Source: Yoonia litorea (GTDB taxonomy: Bacteria; Pseudomonadota; Alphaproteobacteria; Rhodobacterales; Rhodobacteraceae). From it: a stretch of DNA of 64,000 bases. This document shows positions 44,831 to 52,593 of this stretch, piece after piece; positions within the stretch are counted from its first letter, which is position 1; every line of letters starts with the position of its first letter. The notes beneath the pieces were generated by a model. The model had not been told where the DNA came from. It saw nothing but the letters and a program-made list of their open reading frames with translations, and made no database searches. Position numbers and translations under genes: made by a program. The stretch is from contig NZ_FOZM01000002.1 of NCBI RefSeq assembly GCF_900114675.1, positions 372,001 through 436,000 of the forward strand, written 5' to 3'.

Positions 44831-46827
44831 GTGATCACTTCGTTCAGCAGGTCCTGAATCTCTCGTCCGAGTACCTGCAATTCGGCGTCGATCTCGGCCA
44901 GTGAGCGCGGCGGCTCGTAGCGATAGAAATGACGATTGAAAGGAATCTCATAGCCAACCTTCGTCTTTGAATGGTCGATCCAAGCGTCTGGCACGTGGGG
45001 GAGAACTTCGCGTTCGAAATATGCGTCAATGTCTTCCTTCAGTGGCACGTTCTCGTTGTCCCGAAGTTCGGCATCGGGCTCTGGGTTCCCGTTCCGGTCA
45101 CGGCAGATGTCGGCATCTGGGTCTCGCTCGCTCAGCCCCATCAGGACGGCTTTGAAGGTGGCGGCGGGTAGGCTGACCCCTGTAGCCTTAAACGCGGCCT
45201 TGAGATGGGTTGTGAACGCCTCTCTGTTGATCCAAACCTCATCCGCTTCCATCCCCCGAAGCGTGGACAGGATATCGGCCTGAAGTCGCTCTCCATCTAC
45301 GATCTCTTGCTCCTTTGCCGCGCCTTTCTTCTTGGACGTGGCCAGGTTCTGGAACGGTTTTGCCGCCTCAACGACTGCGATGCGATCTGGAGTGATGGCG
45401 AAGTTCAGCCGCAGGGGGCGTTCGACGGTAATCCGGTTATAGCCGAAGTCGGAGTTGTCGAAGACTTTGGAAATGTCCGAAACTTCCATATCCCCGAAGA
45501 TTTGGGCGATGCGGTGGATGTCAGCCTCTGCGATCTCTTTGCGTTTTTCGCCCAGAGAGCGGCGCATCTTGGTCCACATGGCGGAGGCGTCGATCAGTTG
45601 CACCTTGCCCTTGCGGCGAGCGGGCTTGCGGTTGGTGACGATCCAGATGTAGGTGCTGATGCCAGTGTTGTAGAAAAGATTGTCCGGCATTGCGACGATG
45701 GCTTCCAGCCAATCCTGCTCAATCACCCAACGCCGGATTTCAGACTCCCCAGACCCGGCCCCGCCCGTGAAGAGAGGTGACCCGTTTAGCACGATAGCGA
45801 GCTTTGACGACGCATCGTCGTGGAACTTTGAGATCATGTGCTGGAGGAAGAGCAGCGACCCGTCGCTTACCCTCGGTAGGCCCGCCCCGAAGCGGCCAGA
45901 GAAACCCCGGTCCGCTTCTTCACGAATGGTCTTCTCGACTTTCTTCCACTCGACCCCGAACGGCGGGTTGGAGAGCATGTAGTCGAAGCTGCGACCCACA
46001 TGTGCATCGGTGGTGAAGGTATTGCCCTGGGCGATGTTCTCGGCGCGTTGACCTTTGATCAGCATGTCTGACTTGCAGGTCGCGTAGGACTCCCCGTTCA
46101 GTTCCTGGCCGAACACGATTAGCTTCGCGTCCGGGGCCATATCACGCAGGTAGTCTTCAGCGACAGACAGCATTCCCCCGGTCCCACAGGCCGGATCGTA
46201 GAGCGTCTTAATGACCCCTGGTTGGGTCAGTGCATCCCCATCCTCAGTAAACAATAGGTCCACCATCAGGCGGATGACTTCACGAGGTGTAAAGTGCTCC
46301 CCTGCCGTCTCGTTCGACTGCTCTGAAAACCGCCGGATCAGTTCTTCGAACACGTATCCCATTTGCATGTTACTGACGCGATCAGGTGATAGGTCGATAT
46401 TTGCGAACCGCTCAACTATACGGAACAAAAGGTCTGCATCCTCCAGCCTCTGCACCTGGTCGAAGAACTTGAAGTGAATGCCAACCGTTTCCCGGATGTC
46501 ATTCGAGAATGCGTTCACGTATGCCTTCAAGTTGTCGGCGAGACCATCTGCGTCTTGAAGCAGCTTTGGGAAATCAAATGGTGATGTGTTGAAAAAGCCG
46601 TGACCTGAGGCTGATTTCAAAGCCTGCTCCCTCATTTCAGGATCGGCAGTGTTCGGTATCATCTTAGCACGTTTGAGAACCTGATCCTTCGTCATCGATT
46701 GAATACAATCGAGACGGCGGAGAACGGTGAAAGGCAATATGACACGCCCGTATTCAGATTGCTTGTAATCGCCCCGGAGCAGGTCTGCGATAGACCAGAT
46801 AAACGATGTTTTTTCTTGATGGTTCAC
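44827..46827 (-). CDS. hsdM: Type I restriction enzyme M subunit (adenine methyltransferase)
   Basis: This 666-aa N6-adenine methyltransferase has an N-terminal HsdM_N helical domain (MNHQEKTSFIWSIADLLRGD), motif I DPACGTGGML at residues 211-220 and the catalytic NPPF at 287-290 in SNPPFGVEW. The C-terminal extension of about 180 residues (AEIDAELQVLGREIQDLL) is longer than in the short HsdM proteins and probably helical. It is the first gene of the leftward restriction operon after the XRE-type regulator, and its stop overlaps the start of the ATPase gene. Confidence 0.94.
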   Translation of the reverse strand: MNHQEKTSFIWSIADLLRGDYKQSEYGRVILPFTVLRRLDCIQSMTKDQVLKRAKMIPNTADPEMREQALKSASGHGFFNTSPFDFPKLLQDADGLADNLKAYVNAFSNDIRETVGIHFKFFDQVQRLEDADLLFRIVERFANIDLSPDRVSNMQMGYVFEELIRRFSEQSNETAGEHFTPREVIRLMVDLLFTEDGDALTQPGVIKTLYDPACGTGGMLSVAEDYLRDMAPDAKLIVFGQELNGESYATCKSDMLIKGQRAENIAQGNTFTTDAHVGRSFDYMLSNPPFGVEWKKVEKTIREEADRGFSGRFGAGLPRVSDGSLLFLQHMISKFHDDASSKLAIVLNGSPLFTGGAGSGESEIRRWVIEQDWLEAIVAMPDNLFYNTGISTYIWIVTNRKPARRKGKVQLIDASAMWTKMRRSLGEKRKEIAEADIHRIAQIFGDMEVSDISKVFDNSDFGYNRITVERPLRLNFAITPDRIAVVEAAKPFQNLATSKKKGAAKEQEIVDGERLQADILSTLRGMEADEVWINREAFTTHLKAAFKATGVSLPAATFKAVLMGLSERDPDADICRDRNGNPEPDAELRDNENVPLKEDIDAYFEREVLPHVPDAWIDHSKTKVGYEIPFNRHFYRYEPPRSLAEIDAELQVLGREIQDLLNEVIT

Positions 46828-46867
46828 AACTTCATATCTCGTTTCGGCTCATAGTTTTCATGCGATA

Positions 46868-47287
46868 TCACCTTACAAACATCGTCTCGATTATGCCGAC
46901 ATGCCGTTTGGGATCGAATGCGGACTTGGGATCGCTCACGATATGATCGATCTCAAGCCGGTATAGTTCGGCCACCGCCATTCCCATCTTCTCAGGGGAC
47001 GGTCGGACCCTGAGCCGATTGACGACAGCTTGCACTGTCTCGACAACGGCCCTCATCCGCTCGAGGTCAACCGTCGAGGGGCGCGTCACGATGCTACCCT
47101 CGATGAGAGCAGAGGCTGAGACTTGATAGAGTTCAGCCAGCATCTCCAAGCGATCCGTCGTAACTTTTGAAAGACCATTTTCCATCCGCGAGAAGCTCGC
47201 ACCAGAAATACCAATGCACTCGGCAGCTTGCTCCAACGTAAGCCCCGATTGTTCACGTGCCTGCCTAAGGGTGTTGTGGATCGCCAC
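46868..47287 (-). CDS. XRE-type helix-turn-helix regulator
   Basis: This 139-aa protein begins with a Cro/CI-type DNA-binding domain (HNTLRQAREQSGLTLEQAAE, recognition helix CIGISGASFSRMENG, about residues 5-60). A helical C-terminal part of about 70 residues has no recognised domain. It lies directly before hsdM, 40 bases from its start, and is divergent from a second helix-turn-helix gene. Two similar dyads lie between them. It probably controls the restriction operon, like controller proteins of other restriction systems, but this is inference. Confidence 0.87.
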   Translation of the reverse strand: MAIHNTLRQAREQSGLTLEQAAECIGISGASFSRMENGLSKVTTDRLEMLAELYQVSASALIEGSIVTRPSTVDLERMRAVVETVQAVVNRLRVRPSPEKMGMAVAELYRLEIDHIVSDPKSAFDPKRHVGIIETMFVR

Positions 47288-47320
47288 TGCTCAGCTACCG
47301 AATGCATGTCTTCTTTCAAG

Positions 47321-47391
47321 TTACAGTAAACGTAACAGATACTCTTGCCCACCAACGAATTGATGTAGCGAATCACTTACGTTTATCGTAA
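47321..47391. promoter_or_regulatory. Two matching dyad operators between divergent helix-turn-helix genes
   Basis: TTACA-GTAAA-CGTAA (47321-47335) and TTACG-TTTAT-CGTAA (47377-47391) share the pattern TTAC-N6-CGTAA, 56 bases apart. They lie in the 114-bp space between 47287 and 47402. One or both of the flanking regulators probably bind there. Confidence 0.55.
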
Positions 47392-47401
47392 ATCGCAATA
47401 T

Positions 47402-47665
47402 ATGAAGCTCAATGACTTTCTCTCTTCGAACCAGATGACTATGGCCAGCTTTGCCAATGCGGTCGGGACCACCACGGCGACGATCAGTCGGGTTGCTGAT
47501 GGTCATGTGATGCCAAGGAAGTCTTTGCTTGGTCGTATCCACAAAGCAACCGGCGGCCTTGTGACACCGAATGACCTTGCTGGCCTGTATTGCAAGGAAC
47601 CCTGCCACCACATCGCCAAGCCCGCCCGAGGCACGCAACCCGAAAGTGACGACGATGGAAAATGA
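47402..47665 (+). CDS. Small helix-turn-helix (Cro-like) protein
   Basis: This 87-aa protein carries a Cro/CI-like helix-turn-helix (NDFLSSNQMTMASFANAVGT, then TTTATISRVADGHVMPRKSLLGRIHKAT, about residues 3-50). A short tail contains CKEPCHH and a charged C terminus. No ribosome site is visible and the second dyad ends 11 bases before the ATG, so a leaderless message is possible. It is divergent from the XRE-type gene before hsdM and probably regulates it, or the small rightward genes, in a switch-like arrangement. Confidence 0.72.
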   Translation: MKLNDFLSSNQMTMASFANAVGTTTATISRVADGHVMPRKSLLGRIHKATGGLVTPNDLAGLYCKEPCHHIAKPARGTQPESDDDGK

Positions 47666-47987
47666 TCAGCCAGGAAAGACAGGTGACGAGGCGACCACCC
47701 AAGATACCGCTCTCGGACTGGTGATGATCATTGGGGTGATCGCATTGGTCTTCTGGTTGTTCTCTGGCGGCGACCGCGCCGTTGTCGCTCGCTGCAACGA
47801 GGCAGTTGCAGAGGCTGGTCGAGGGCAACTGGCCTACGGTGATCTTCGCAGCCTCCACAGGGCCGTCGAAAACGCCAATGAGGTTGAAATCCAGCGGCAG
47901 GAGAAATTTCCATTTGGTCAGGTCATGATGACGAGCCTCGACTTCACCATCGATGGCAGACCCAACCATTTGATGTGTGCGATGTGA
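47655..47987 (+). CDS. Small membrane protein of unknown function
   Basis: This 110-aa protein has one clear hydrophobic segment (ALGLVMIIGVIALVFWLFSGG, about residues 19-39) after a polar N terminus, followed by a charged soluble part. The ATG at 47655 overlaps the end of the helix-turn-helix gene by 11 bases. Its own stop overlaps the start of the next gene. I do not recognise a family. Its coupling to the two neighbours suggests a shared role. Confidence 0.58.
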   Translation: MENDQPGKTGDEATTQDTALGLVMIIGVIALVFWLFSGGDRAVVARCNEAVAEAGRGQLAYGDLRSLHRAVENANEVEIQRQEKFPFGQVMMTSLDFTIDGRPNHLMCAM

Positions 47988-48487
47988 ACGATGGTGAGGC
48001 TGACATAGTTAAGGCGAAAAAAGAAACGAGCCTGATCCCGTGCGAGGCTTGCGGCTCGGACATCAGCACCGATGCCAAGACTTGTCCGCAGTGCGGGCAT
48101 GCCAACGCATGGCTGCACCCGCAGTTGAGGAAAGCGATCGACCACATTCGAAAGTTGGATCGGGACACAAAGGTTGAAGCCGTCGGCAACACGATGACTT
48201 TGGCAACCTCTGTTCAGAATGGGCGACAGGCTTTTGCTTCACTGCTTCTGGTGATTTCCGGCGTGCTACTCGCAATTGGGCTGTTTATTCCTGCCCTTCT
48301 GGGCTTGGCAATCTTCCTGATGATCGTGGGCGGAATGCTGATCGGTTTTGGCCTAAATGCATCGACACGCCATGAACTACGGATCGATATGCGCACCGCA
48401 AATAAGGTGGTGGGCGAGGCGGATCAGAAGTTCTGGAAAGACGTGAGCAACATCGTGCGGGAAGAAAAACTGAATGATCCCGAGTGA
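47975..48487 (+). CDS. Zinc-ribbon membrane protein of unknown function
   Basis: This 170-aa protein has an N-terminal zinc ribbon (LIPCEACGSDISTDAKTCPQCGH, CxxC twice at about residues 23-42). Two closely spaced hydrophobic helices follow (about residues 78-120, LLLVISGVLLAIGLFIPALL and AIFLMIVGGMLIGFG), and a charged C-terminal helix. The first codons overlap the end of the preceding gene by 13 bases. Zinc ribbon plus two helices is common in small bacterial membrane proteins of unknown role. No catalytic residues are visible. Confidence 0.65.
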   Translation: MCDVNDGEADIVKAKKETSLIPCEACGSDISTDAKTCPQCGHANAWLHPQLRKAIDHIRKLDRDTKVEAVGNTMTLATSVQNGRQAFASLLLVISGVLLAIGLFIPALLGLAIFLMIVGGMLIGFGLNASTRHELRIDMRTANKVVGEADQKFWKDVSNIVREEKLNDPE

Positions 48488-48708
48488 AAGAAGACGTTCA
48501 GCAGCAGAAACAGCGAATCCTTGAGGGCCTGTGGCGGAGGAATGCGAAGCGCATCGCCAAGGGTAAGGCTCGCCTCAATATCAAGGCAATCTACACAATC
48601 CGACTGCGAATGATCACAACCAACGCAGCCGCTGAAGTAGTTGTTCATCCCCAATCTACAGTGCCTAGCTCAAGGCCAGTAGGGCATTCTGTTGATCGCA
48701 TCCGCTAA
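48484..48708 (+). CDS. Hypothetical 74-aa basic protein (weak)
   Basis: This GTG-started ORF overlaps the stop of the zinc-ribbon gene by four bases. It has a basic, helical N-terminal half (MKEDVQQQKQRILEGLWRRN, then AKRIAKGKARL). The C-terminal half looks less constrained. Coupling to the upstream gene is the only real evidence, and it may be non-coding. Confidence 0.3.
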   Translation: MKEDVQQQKQRILEGLWRRNAKRIAKGKARLNIKAIYTIRLRMITTNAAAEVVVHPQSTVPSSRPVGHSVDRIR

Positions 48709-48744
48709 ATACCAGTGCACAATGAAATTTGGAGGCGCGGTACG

Positions 48745-49113
48745 ATGGCTATGTATGCAATTGACAAGGAAGGCACAGACATCGCGCGGGATGCGGAAGC
48801 GTTCTTTGCGGAAGTGGCAGATGATGATCTGCTGAAATTTCTGTCACAGCTTCCCATGATCTGGGGCAACGAAGAACGGATGACAGTCGCGGACTTTACC
48901 TATGAAGCGATGCTCTGGCCGTTCATCAAAGACGCGTGGAGAAAAATCGATGGCAGTCCAGGCCTCGCTGGCAGGCTAGGTCAACTTGATCAGGTGTTCG
49001 ACCACGCAGAGAAGCACTTGGAAAAAGAGACAGGTCGCACACGCCGAGTGCCCCGTACCACCAATCTTGCTTCATTCATGCAGATTTTCATGCAGGGCAA
49101 ACTTCAGGCATGA
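48745..49113 (+). CDS. Hypothetical 122-aa acidic protein
   Basis: This ATG at 48745 is preceded by GGAGG about ten bases upstream; an earlier in-frame ATG at 48715 lacks one. The protein (MAMYAIDKEGTDIARDAEAF) is acidic and apparently soluble and helical, with FTYEAMLWPFIKDAWRK and a C-terminal FMQIFMQGKLQA. I do not recognise a family, and no enzyme motif or membrane segment is seen. It stands alone between the small-protein group and a leftward ribbon-helix-helix-like gene. Confidence 0.6.
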   Translation: MAMYAIDKEGTDIARDAEAFFAEVADDDLLKFLSQLPMIWGNEERMTVADFTYEAMLWPFIKDAWRKIDGSPGLAGRLGQLDQVFDHAEKHLEKETGRTRRVPRTTNLASFMQIFMQGKLQA

Positions 49114-49152
49114 CCTTGTTGTTCAGCAGCCCGGTTGTTGCGAACAAGCGGA

Positions 49153-49329
49153 TCACGCACTAGCGCCATCGACTTCATCTTCATCCTCAGCCTCTATTAC
49201 ATCGTGCCAATAGTTGAGAATGCAGTCCTCGATAATTGCGCCAATCTCTCTGCGCTCCATCGTCCTAATCTCGGACAGTATCGCTATGGCCTCTTCGTCT
49301 AACTTGCGGATTGAGTAACGTTTCAACAT
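49153..49329 (-). CDS. Small ribbon-helix-helix-like protein
   Basis: This 58-aa protein (MLKRYSIRKLDEEAIAILSE) shows the beta-strand plus two-helix pattern of Arc/MetJ/CopG-type DNA-binding proteins, with a second helix around REIGAIIEDCILNYW and an acidic C-terminal tail. The ATG at 49329 has GGGGA upstream. No toxin gene is adjacent on the same strand. It could be an orphan antitoxin or a regulator. Identification is by pattern only. Confidence 0.55.
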   Translation of the reverse strand: MLKRYSIRKLDEEAIAILSEIRTMERREIGAIIEDCILNYWHDVIEAEDEDEVDGASA

Positions 49330-49481
49330 CGCGATATCCCCCTGCACTTATTTATCATTTGACCTCTGTCAGTCAGACTGTTGTCGGTTCTGATCCATAT
49401 GTCCGACCTTGCACTCGATTCATTGAATGAATGGCCCTACCTTGAAGATATGCGACCACGCTGCTGTGATCGCACACCGAG

Positions 49482-50771
49482 ATGAGGATCACTGTGTCCA
49501 GCAAGACACTTGCGAAATACGACAATGCTTTCTCCACACGCGGCAATGCGATTGGCCAAAAACGTATGGATGCCCAGAAAGGCAGAATCCAGAATGTGTT
49601 GGGCACGAAAGGCCCATTTACCGACGAGTTTAAGTCGCTGGTGCTGTCTGACTATCTCAACATTATGAGCAGCCCTTACCTGGCAAAAGAGTTGAAGGGA
49701 GCCAAGATGGTGCTGCGAGCCTTGAGTGAAGACCGGCATTCACCAGAGGCTCAGGACCTGTTTGATCGGATGTCAGGTGATTTCGTTGAACGCAATGAAC
49801 CCTGTATGCTTTGTCCGATTTGGCGACATGAGGAAGCGATACGCATTCTGTCTGCTCTAGCATTACGATACTGCTTTGAAGACGTGCGCGACGAGCTATT
49901 CTTCGCGACTATTGTTTTTGGCTTCGCCGACAACCTCGAAAGCCTGGAAGTCCTGATCGAGGATACACGACAGCAATTGGCCGACGTCCAAAAGGCCATG
50001 ACCATGCAAAGACGGGGACTGGTGCTCGCCGGTGCTTTTGAGCCAGACCTGAGATCACCAGAGCAGCTTCGAGACATGAAGCTATTGTCAGCCTTGTCAC
50101 AAGAGTTGTCATGGGGCGTCGCCAGCCATGGTGGTTGGGTCCTGACGGGCCACTTTATCGGACGTGCGCCATACCGCAGAGAATTTGAGGCGCTGTGTCG
50201 GAAAACCTGGCCTAGCCGCAATGACCGTAGGGTTGATTTTGCCCCGCTCCATAAGGAAAAGGCCATCACTGAAAGCTTGGCCGAACTCGTGTCATATCTC
50301 TTCAAGTTTGAACAAACGCTCTTCAATACGTCAGGCACCAGAAAGAACGGGAGTCCCAGGTCGTTCAGGTCGGTCCAGAACGCATTCCACGGTCCGACTC
50401 TAGACACGCGCAAAGCAGTCCCAAAGGGTTTTGATCGCAAAGCAGCCATTCGACAGTGGGCGTTGTTTGTGGACCGACTTGGACCTGATAGACTGCTTTA
50501 TTCGGTTGAAACGGCCCATGCTCAGAAGTGGTATTCGGAATCCGAAATGGCATACTTTAGGCGTGCTGAGGACTTTGACATGATCAATGGCGCACATCGC
50601 ATTGAAGTGCATCGAGACACGGGACCTCATGATCAATCAATTGACCCCGAGAAGAAGCATCGGGTTCCTATCCGAAGGACGCGCAAGCTTAGGTTCGATG
50701 AAGACTGGTATAACAGGACAGATATCCCCGATGTCGATCCGTTCACACATGCAGTTGCCATCATGCTGTAA
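49482..50771 (+). CDS. Unrecognised 429-aa protein, possibly replication-initiator-like
   Basis: This 429-aa soluble protein has no signal or membrane segment. I do not recognise it firmly. It shows a spacing loosely like rolling-circle replication initiators: a hydrophobic strand (ELFFATIVFGF), then GLVLAGAFEPD, a His-containing strand (SHGGWVLTGHFIG), REFEALCRKTW and the helix LAELVSYLFKFEQ. The second His of a true HUH pair is missing, so any nuclease activity is doubtful. The C-terminal 100 residues are basic and unassigned. It sits alone in the middle of the island. Confidence 0.72.
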   Translation: MRITVSSKTLAKYDNAFSTRGNAIGQKRMDAQKGRIQNVLGTKGPFTDEFKSLVLSDYLNIMSSPYLAKELKGAKMVLRALSEDRHSPEAQDLFDRMSGDFVERNEPCMLCPIWRHEEAIRILSALALRYCFEDVRDELFFATIVFGFADNLESLEVLIEDTRQQLADVQKAMTMQRRGLVLAGAFEPDLRSPEQLRDMKLLSALSQELSWGVASHGGWVLTGHFIGRAPYRREFEALCRKTWPSRNDRRVDFAPLHKEKAITESLAELVSYLFKFEQTLFNTSGTRKNGSPRSFRSVQNAFHGPTLDTRKAVPKGFDRKAAIRQWALFVDRLGPDRLLYSVETAHAQKWYSESEMAYFRRAEDFDMINGAHRIEVHRDTGPHDQSIDPEKKHRVPIRRTRKLRFDEDWYNRTDIPDVDPFTHAVAIML

Positions 50772-50912
50772 TGCCCTTCTGGGTAGAAGGGTAAGTGGAA
50801 TCTATACGGTTACTATATAGAGTATCACACCAGTGAAATAACGGCTGTTGCTGTGGTCGAAGTGACATCAGTGCCGCGTCCTTCGATATCAATGGTGAGA
50901 CTGAAACATAGC

Positions 50913-51659
50913 CTACAGTATCTGAACGTTAGGCCTGACATCGAACACCCAGAGGTAGGACATCGGCTTTCGTGCGTGCTTCTGCGTTTTCCAGTTGCCA
51001 TGTGGAATGCGGCTCGTAGCGTCTAGGATGAACAAATCACGCCCAACAAGACCCATGCCCTCCGCATCTTGCAGGATGTGAACGTGAAGCCAGCACTGCT
51101 TCGGTCCACTTACCCCATCTTTGCACTTCACCCAGAGTTGGCGGCGGGCAACACGCTGACATTCTCTCAATCCAGCGCGATACAGTTCGCGGATATCATT
51201 CGGACTGAAGCCCTTGGTGGTCTCAGCGTTGCGATATCTCTCGTCCGACATGTGGTTACCCGGCCAAGCGATGTAAGGTGGATCAAAAACAACAATGTCG
51301 AATGAGTTATCGGCATATGGCAGATCACGAAAATCGTAGGGCCGTGCAGGAACAGTATGCAGATCGGAGCCTGTCACGTTCAAATGGGGTGTCCGTTTCC
51401 AGAATGTGCCACGGCCAAATGTCACATCAGCGATGCTGACACTTGGGTCAGGGGCATAAAGGCGAGCGACCTCTCTGATAAGGTCTGCGTTGTTGCCACG
51501 GACCAAAGCCTCGACTGGTCTTTCCTTCACCGTCCGTCGGCGACGATAGTTACGTTGGCGGCATTTGTTGGAACAGAACCGTCGATCAGATCGAGACGAT
51601 CCTGCCGCTATGGGGGAATCGCAAACTGCGCAAAGTGTAACGCTTGAACCGGCCTTCAT
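50913..51659 (-). CDS. Orphan SAM-dependent DNA methyltransferase with N-terminal zinc finger
   Basis: This 248-aa protein starts with a small Cys4 zinc-finger-like domain (Cys10, Cys13, Cys29, Cys33 in LCAVCDSP and RRFCSNKCRQRNYRRR). It then has a Rossmann methyltransferase core. Motif I is DVTFGRGTFW (residues 78-87), and the catalytic motif is DPPY (126-129) in IVVFDPPYIAW. DPPY proteins methylate the amino group of adenine or cytosine in DNA. The basic RQRNYRRRR linker may aid DNA binding. No cognate restriction gene is adjacent, so it may be a solitary or anti-restriction methyltransferase. Confidence 0.82.
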   Translation of the reverse strand: MKAGSSVTLCAVCDSPIAAGSSRSDRRFCSNKCRQRNYRRRRTVKERPVEALVRGNNADLIREVARLYAPDPSVSIADVTFGRGTFWKRTPHLNVTGSDLHTVPARPYDFRDLPYADNSFDIVVFDPPYIAWPGNHMSDERYRNAETTKGFSPNDIRELYRAGLRECQRVARRQLWVKCKDGVSGPKQCWLHVHILQDAEGMGLVGRDLFILDATSRIPHGNWKTQKHARKPMSYLWVFDVRPNVQIL

Positions 51660-51835
51660 GCGTTACAGTTAGCTACGTTCTCGTAGACACTCAAACGAGA
51701 AAGCGTGCGGCAAAGCATGCAATTGATGCTCGCTGTTGCCCGAAGGTTGGGACTTGAATACTCAGTTTGGTGAAGGCTCGCAATGATTGCCGCATTCACG
51801 CGGGTCTGTCGTCGGTAGATTTGTTTTGCACCTCA

Positions 51836-52399
51836 TTATCGAGAGCCACTCGGTAGCCATCGATACAATGTTGGCACAGATACACCGACCGCAGTTGCGG
51901 CGTCCTTAGCCGCAACGCCATCAGCGAGAAGTCCGCGTACCGCCGCGATCTTCTCGTTTGTCATCCGTCTGGGCCGACCACCGATCCGACCCTTCGCCCT
52001 TGCTGCCTTGAGACCTGCTGATGTCCGTTCTCTGATCAAGTCTCTCTCGAACTCCGCGATTGCTGCGACCACATGAAAGAGCAGCCGTCCGCCGGACGTA
52101 TTGGTGTCGATAGCCTCTGTCAGACTTTCAAATGCGATATCCGAGGCTTTCAACTTTTCCATGATCTCGATGAGATGAGGAAGGCTTCTAGCCACTCGGT
52201 CCAACTTATACACGACTAGTGTATCACCCGCACTTGGCCGTAGGTAAGCCAGTGCTTCTGCCAACACTGGGCGATCTCTTTTCGCGCCTGATGCCGTCTC
52301 GGTAAAAATGCGTCCACACCCTGCCGCAGTCAGTGCCTCGATCTGGGCATCATTTGTTTGCACATCCGTGCTCACCCTTGCATAGCCAACTTTCATCAT
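51836..52399 (-). CDS. Serine recombinase (resolvase/invertase family)
   Basis: This 187-aa protein has the resolvase N-terminal catalytic domain. The nucleophilic Ser is in GYARVST (Ser10), and the Arg-rich active-site segment is KLDRVARSLPHL. The C-terminal helix-turn-helix is visible around VRGLLADGVAAKDAATAVGV, ending LYRWLPSGSR. Its length is typical of Tn3-family resolvases and of small site-specific invertases. Adjacent ATG codons occur at 52399 and 52396. No transposase is nearby, so it could act on island sites or be a relic of an earlier insertion. Confidence 0.9.
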   Translation of the reverse strand: MMKVGYARVSTDVQTNDAQIEALTAAGCGRIFTETASGAKRDRPVLAEALAYLRPSAGDTLVVYKLDRVARSLPHLIEIMEKLKASDIAFESLTEAIDTNTSGGRLLFHVVAAIAEFERDLIRERTSAGLKAARAKGRIGGRPRRMTNEKIAAVRGLLADGVAAKDAATAVGVSVPTLYRWLPSGSR

Positions 52400-52593
52400 C
52401 CCTCCTTCTCAAAAGTCATCATTGGTCTAAAGAGGCGAGCGATTGGTATCGAGATGGTGTTTTGAGAATTGCCGAGTACGTGTTTTCCAGGCCGGCGAGC
52501 AGGTATCACGCTGTGGGTTTTGAGATGCTTGGAAACGACCGTTTACGATAAATGGCAGGGAGCCGATAATCAGACTCCAAGAGGTGGCCCTTA

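Noticed and set aside
49751-50449. 232-codon frame opposite the 429-aa island gene
   Set aside because: Low-complexity Ser/Arg-rich translation typical of an antisense shadow; the forward gene has better composition.
50774-50791. Hairpin CCCTTCT-GGGT-AGAAGGG after the 429-aa gene
   Set aside because: Stem is convincing but no T tract follows, so terminator status is left open.
52542-52552. TTTACGATAAA resembling the paired operator half-sites near 47382
   Set aside because: An 11-base match in an AT-rich promoter region is too little; there is no second arm.
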